Below, piece after piece: positions 60,561-64,000 of a stretch of DNA of 64,000 bases (the first letter of the stretch is position 1; every line of letters begins with the position of its first letter). A program made the position numbers and the translations under genes. Location of the stretch: NCBI GenBank assembly GCA_026419785.1, contig JAODTK010005694.1, positions 62,001 through 126,000 on the forward strand, given 5' to 3'. The DNA comes from Sclerodactyla briareus. Lineage: Eukaryota; Echinodermata; Holothuroidea; Dendrochirotida; Sclerodactylidae. Below the pieces are notes generated by a model. That model was not told the DNA's origin, did not search any database, and saw only the letters and a program-made list of their open reading frames with translations.

Positions 60561-60779
60561 TAGTCGCTGGCTCTGTTGCGTGATCATTGTACTTTAGGCG
60601 CAAGTTGGTATACATTGCTCTGCATTTGAACCAAATTGTGTGGTACAGCAGCCATTAAGGGGAATGAGACGTTCGCATTGCGTCTTTAGGGGGGGGGGGG
60701 GATCATCGTCGTCGTCGCCGTGGGCTTAGACTACGTTATATGTTCTAAGAGGCGACTTTACCGGAGTGCGGAGGGTCTT

Positions 60780-61250
60780 AGTCAGGTCATCAACCTGTGA
60801 AGGACATGAGCAACGATTGCCACAGAGGTCAGATGGCAATGGGGGGGAGGGCTGGAAGGAGGGGTTTTGAGGAGTGGGGGTTGTAGCAGCAGAAAACCAC
60901 TGGAAAGGAGGGGTGCACGAGAACTTATCGGCGATGGTGGCGGACCGGTAATATCAACGAGTCGACGGGAAGGTGCAAAATTAGTTGAGCGTTCGTGGGT
61001 AGTCTCTGATGAAAAGCTGTTTAAGGATGGATGGGTCGAGAGACGGATCTCCCAGTAGTTGTTGCACCTCCTGAGGAGTGGTGACGTTACGGTTTCCCAG
61101 TTATCAGCTGTTAGGAGTTGGCGGAGCGTTCTGCTCTGTGACTCTGGTTAGGATCACTAACATCAGCAAACACCTCTCCAGGAACTGGTGGCGGTACGTA
61201 ATTGCCCAGCTTAGCCACAGGATGGAGTATCCGACCAACGCGGAATTTAC
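60780..61250 (-). pseudogene. gypsy gag remnant
   Basis: On the minus strand, TPQEVQQLLGDPSLDPSILK near 61,070-61,010 and LFIRDYPRT match the capsid-like region of metazoan gypsy gag proteins. SATIADKF follows in another frame near 60,945. No zinc knuckle was recognised. The start is not identifiable. Confidence 0.65.
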
Positions 61251-61650
61251 TCATCTGTAGACGTTGGTGCAGACCAGCCGAGTGCATATCCCGCTTATAC
61301 CCAGTAGGGCTTCTCGGGTATCAGAAGGGTCAGAGAGGTTATCAAGGGATTGGCTTCCACCGTGTGCAGTCTGGGACTCTGAGAGGTAGCTGAGGTAGCT
61401 CGCGGGTGTTTAATAGATATTTAGCTTATTAGGCGTCTATAGTGTCAGGTGTTCTCAAGTTTGACTTCGTTCACAAGAGTCCCTTTAGTAGCAATATATG
61501 ATGGGCGGGAATTGGGGAATACCAGGGGTAGACTATACACGGGTCAGAGTAGGCAGGGGCATTAGTATATTTGTGCCACATGTACATATTTTCAAGCCAA
61601 AACCTCTAAATTCTCTACTGATAACATATGTACATGCTTGAATATGGTTA

Positions 61651-63034
61651 CATGTCCCCAGGGGCGTCGCCAGACCATTCTTTTTGGGGGGGGTGATCCC
61701 CTTTTTGCCAGACTACCTGCTGAGTTGCCGACTACCATGCTGAGTTGCCGACTAACCCCGCTTTCATCTATAGAGGGGACAAGCACCACCAAATGTCCCC
61801 CAACAGTGGGTCTGTACCACGGTAGCAGGCTGGGTGATTAATGATGCCGTGCCACCAGCGGATGGCGCGGAGGCAGAGCTTAGATTTGTTTTTTATCAAG
61901 TATGCGCAGATCCACAAGCGGGTACTAACATTGGCTCAGGGTGCATCTAAAGGCGTCTTCTTATTCTGCGTGCACACTGGGGGGGGGGGTGGCAAATCAG
62001 TTCAGTAGGGGAGTGGGAGTAGTGTACGATCCAAGCGCGAGCGCCACCCTTTGGTGGCGCGGGCGTGGCGAAAATTTTTGGTTTTGTGAGCCCACAGATG
62101 CGCCAGGAAACGGCCCTTCCAAAGTGTTTTAAGCGAATAGCAATGAAGTGGAATTTCTATACAGCCATAGATTGCCAAACATTCTAACCTCTCTTACGGG
62201 CCTTCCACTTTTCCTTTTAAAATGGGGCGGCCTGAATTTTCATCCCAACATTTTTATTAGTCGTTAGACACCACACTTTCAGTTGACGACTACTCTAGAC
62301 AACGAGACGTCCAGTGATTCTCCCACTCCGAGTCGTGACGAACGTTTCAATCAGATGTGTGATCCAGATTCAACTGAAATTTCATTCTATTGGTCGGAAA
62401 TTTCATTCCACCATTTCAAGAGAGTTCCTTCATTTGCCGACTGGGTCGCCAAATTTTCGTTCTATACCGTCACAGATGCCGGGAGATGGTCCCCCCACAG
62501 ACATTTTCGCCAGGATATTTGAAAGTCCGAATGTAACGTTTACACGATTTCCTCTTTTTTCGAAACCCCTTCCTCCTTTCTTTTAGCCCTTGTATTTCCA
62601 ATTGCCGACTGGGGAAATTTAAAGTTTATTCCTAAACACTATAAACTGCTGGCCGGAGACCCATCCAGCCATTTTGGCCAGCAATATTCCAGACTTGTAA
62701 GGGTTGATGGACAAGTTAGTTTTCTCTTCTTTCAAACCTTCATTATAACTCTCGTTCCCCTTAGTTCTTCAATTTTGCCGCCTTGAGCACAAAAGGTTTA
62801 TTTCGATACCCATAATTGCTGGAGCTTCCCCCCGGCCATTTTGAGCCAGAGATATTTTAGGATTGGTAATGTTTGAATATCAAAGGTTGTCTTTTTCTTT
62901 TCATAAATTTTTTGTACTCTCTTTTGTTAACTCTTTTACGCACATTTGCCAACTGGCATCATTTTGCCGACTGCCTTGTGACTGGGGGGGGTCACACCCC
63001 CCTACCCCCCCCTCTATGCGCCCCTGAATGTCCC
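61651..63034. mobile_element. hAT-like non-autonomous DNA transposon
   Basis: The element covers 61,659-63,026. The ends are CAGGGGCGTCGCCAG and, inverted, CAGGGGCGCATAGAGG, both followed by G-rich tracts and GTGATCCCC / GTGTGACCCC lines. The flanks CATGTCCC (61,651-61,658) and AATGTCCC (63,027-63,034) match at 7 of 8 bases, the length of a hAT duplication. Inside are the hairpin module (62,035-62,065) and about three diverged 140-165 bp units (62,430-62,960) marked by TTGCCGACTGG and CGGCCATTTTG. No transposase is encoded. Confidence 0.75.
62035..62065 (+). repeat. hairpin module GCGAGCGCCACC..GGTGGCGCG
   Basis: This is the clearest copy of the dispersed module: GAGCGCCACCCTTTGGTGGCGCG can fold into an eight-pair stem with a short loop. 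It lies inside a hAT-like element, which suggests that the other copies (4,309, 4,785, 10,930, 11,172, 19,916 and 23,090) are also transposon interiors. Confidence 0.7.
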
Positions 63035-63039
63035 CTCTG

Positions 63040-63640
63040 AACCCCGGCCGCGGCTCTATGGGGGACGGGGGGGGGGCAGCACCTCAAATTCCCTTTAGCC
63101 TTCCCCCCCCCCTCCCCCAATTTTGTCCTTGGACAGCGTCAAAAGGCTACGCTTTTTCCAATAGGACATTGTTCCAACGCTGTTTTTTTAAGGCTGGGAA
63201 GCCCTCTTCCTGTGATCTGAGGGTCCTATCTTTTCAAATTTACTTGTACGCCCTCGTGCCAGCCGATGATGACCTTTGCTTAGATGGTCCCTTCATAATT
63301 ACGCCCCCTCCCCAGGATATCCTCTAAACTACTGTGCCCTTGCGGCACATTTTCCAAGCATAACTTCCTAATTTATCCCTAACAGAGTATCCTGTTCATA
63401 CCTGGCCCTACACATTCTACATAATTTTGTTTTCATCCAATTCCAAGTGAATTGTTTCCATGGAATATCCAATTTAAATTCGACCTCCGCCTGATTCTGC
63501 CTACTGCCTAAGCCAATTTTAACCCCCTGACCCCACTTTATAAATCCACAAAGGAAAGCAATAAAAGGATTCCCCTATAACAGTGTGTTAATTAGCTAGC
63601 TTGCGTCAATGCAGCGATAGAGGCCCACAGAGGGGACTGC
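63040..63640. other. non-coding stretch, G/C tracts then nothing recognised
   Basis: G- and C-rich runs at 63,058-63,118 resemble another hAT-like end. The remainder to 63,640 holds nothing recognised. Confidence 0.35.
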
Positions 63641-64000
63641 TTGTTTACCGATTTGACGGCGCGGGAACCCCACAAGGTACAACAGAGAGGGTTTCTCACT
63701 GAAAATATCATTTTATATTATTATTCTTATCATTATTATTATAAGCTCTTGTTCCTCTCCTCACAACTCGCTCAGTTGGCCTGTGACCTCCTCCTTGTTT
63801 TTTCTCTAACTCGGAATCCTACCCGGATTCTGGGAGGTTGAGTACACGTCCTTAGTATGTGGGCAGTGCCAACAATCGCCGTCTTACGGTAGGGATGTTG
63901 CTGGTGGGTACCTGGGATATCTTCAGATGTGAGTCATGTTGGTGGTGACTGCTCCGAATGCCTATCACGACGGGCACACCTGGCTTCGACATTCCACAGC
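63641..64000 (-). mobile_element. possible retroposon end with (TAA)n stretch
   Basis: On the minus strand, TATAATAATAATGATAAGAATAATAAT at 63,716-63,742 follows GAGGAACAAGAGC, as in the tails of (TAA)-ending LINEs. The sequence to the right contains no recognised RT block. Low confidence. Confidence 0.25.

Larger units (their letters stand above)
57540..61300 (-). mobile_element. Ty3/gypsy LTR retrotransposon, degenerate
   Basis: On the minus strand the order gag, protease, RT, RNase H, integrase is complete. This gene order defines Ty3/gypsy (Metaviridae) elements. All domains are broken by indels, so it is inactive as written. I searched by eye for direct LTR repeats on both sides (56.3-57.5 and 61.3-62 kb) and found none, so the outer borders are approximate. 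GGGGAGCTAG followed by TGTAGTATTTC on the minus strand at about 57,448 is a possible polypurine tract and 3' LTR start. The closest clade is unresolved; the integrase C-terminal region resembles CsRn1/Kabuki-like elements. Confidence 0.8.

Overview
The window reads as nuclear DNA of a multicellular animal, most likely a marine invertebrate and plausibly an echinoderm or another invertebrate deuterostome. The reasons are spliced SRCR-domain exons with GT..AG borders, CR1/L2-type LINEs, a Ty3/gypsy element, tRNA-derived SINEs, hAT-like DNA elements, and very many micro- and minisatellites. No species is claimed. No prokaryotic operon, rRNA gene or free-standing tRNA gene was seen.

Layout. 1-11.2 kb is a mosaic of non-coding DNA transposons and satellites: a hAT-like element at 1,267-4,040 with an exact 8-bp target duplication, an inverted repeat pair, an element bounded by TGTCTCGCC at 7,236-8,565, a 110-117 bp tandem array, and a SINE at 9,947-10,304 with an exact 11-bp target duplication. 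11,247-19,775 is one giant near-palindromic element, 8.5 kb long with arms of about 4.1 kb. It sits inside a tandem repeat that resumes on the other side, with a near-identical 6-bp flanking duplication. Each arm carries a decayed copy of the same unidentified acidic reading frame. 20-30 kb holds satellites, a direct duplication of about 1 kb split by a T tract, and a CR1-like LINE on the minus strand.

31.2-43.4 kb is the only likely host gene. It is read on the minus strand and encodes an SRCR-domain receptor. Three SRCR exons are visible (43.0-43.3, 39.2-39.5 and 32.9-33.2 kb), then a terminal exon encoding a membrane segment and a proline-rich tail (31.2-31.9 kb). Upstream exons, including the signal peptide, are not seen and may lie outside the window. 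Two of the SRCR exons lie in a duplicated block that also copied a SINE. The intron after the last SRCR exon opens with a 42-bp minisatellite that repeats the splice donor.

46-51.4 kb is a nest of retroelements: a gypsy integrase fragment, then a plus-strand LINE split by a minus-strand LINE, all between inverted ends of a possible DNA transposon. 53.4-54.5 kb is an array of about 310-bp units. 57.5-61.3 kb is a minus-strand Ty3/gypsy element with gag, protease, RT, RNase H and integrase traces and no recognised LTRs. A hAT-like element with a 7/8-matching target duplication occupies 61,659-63,026.

Nearly every coding trace, host or transposon, is broken by 1-nt indels. This fits either decay or an uncorrected long-read assembly, and it limits all start, stop and exon-border calls.
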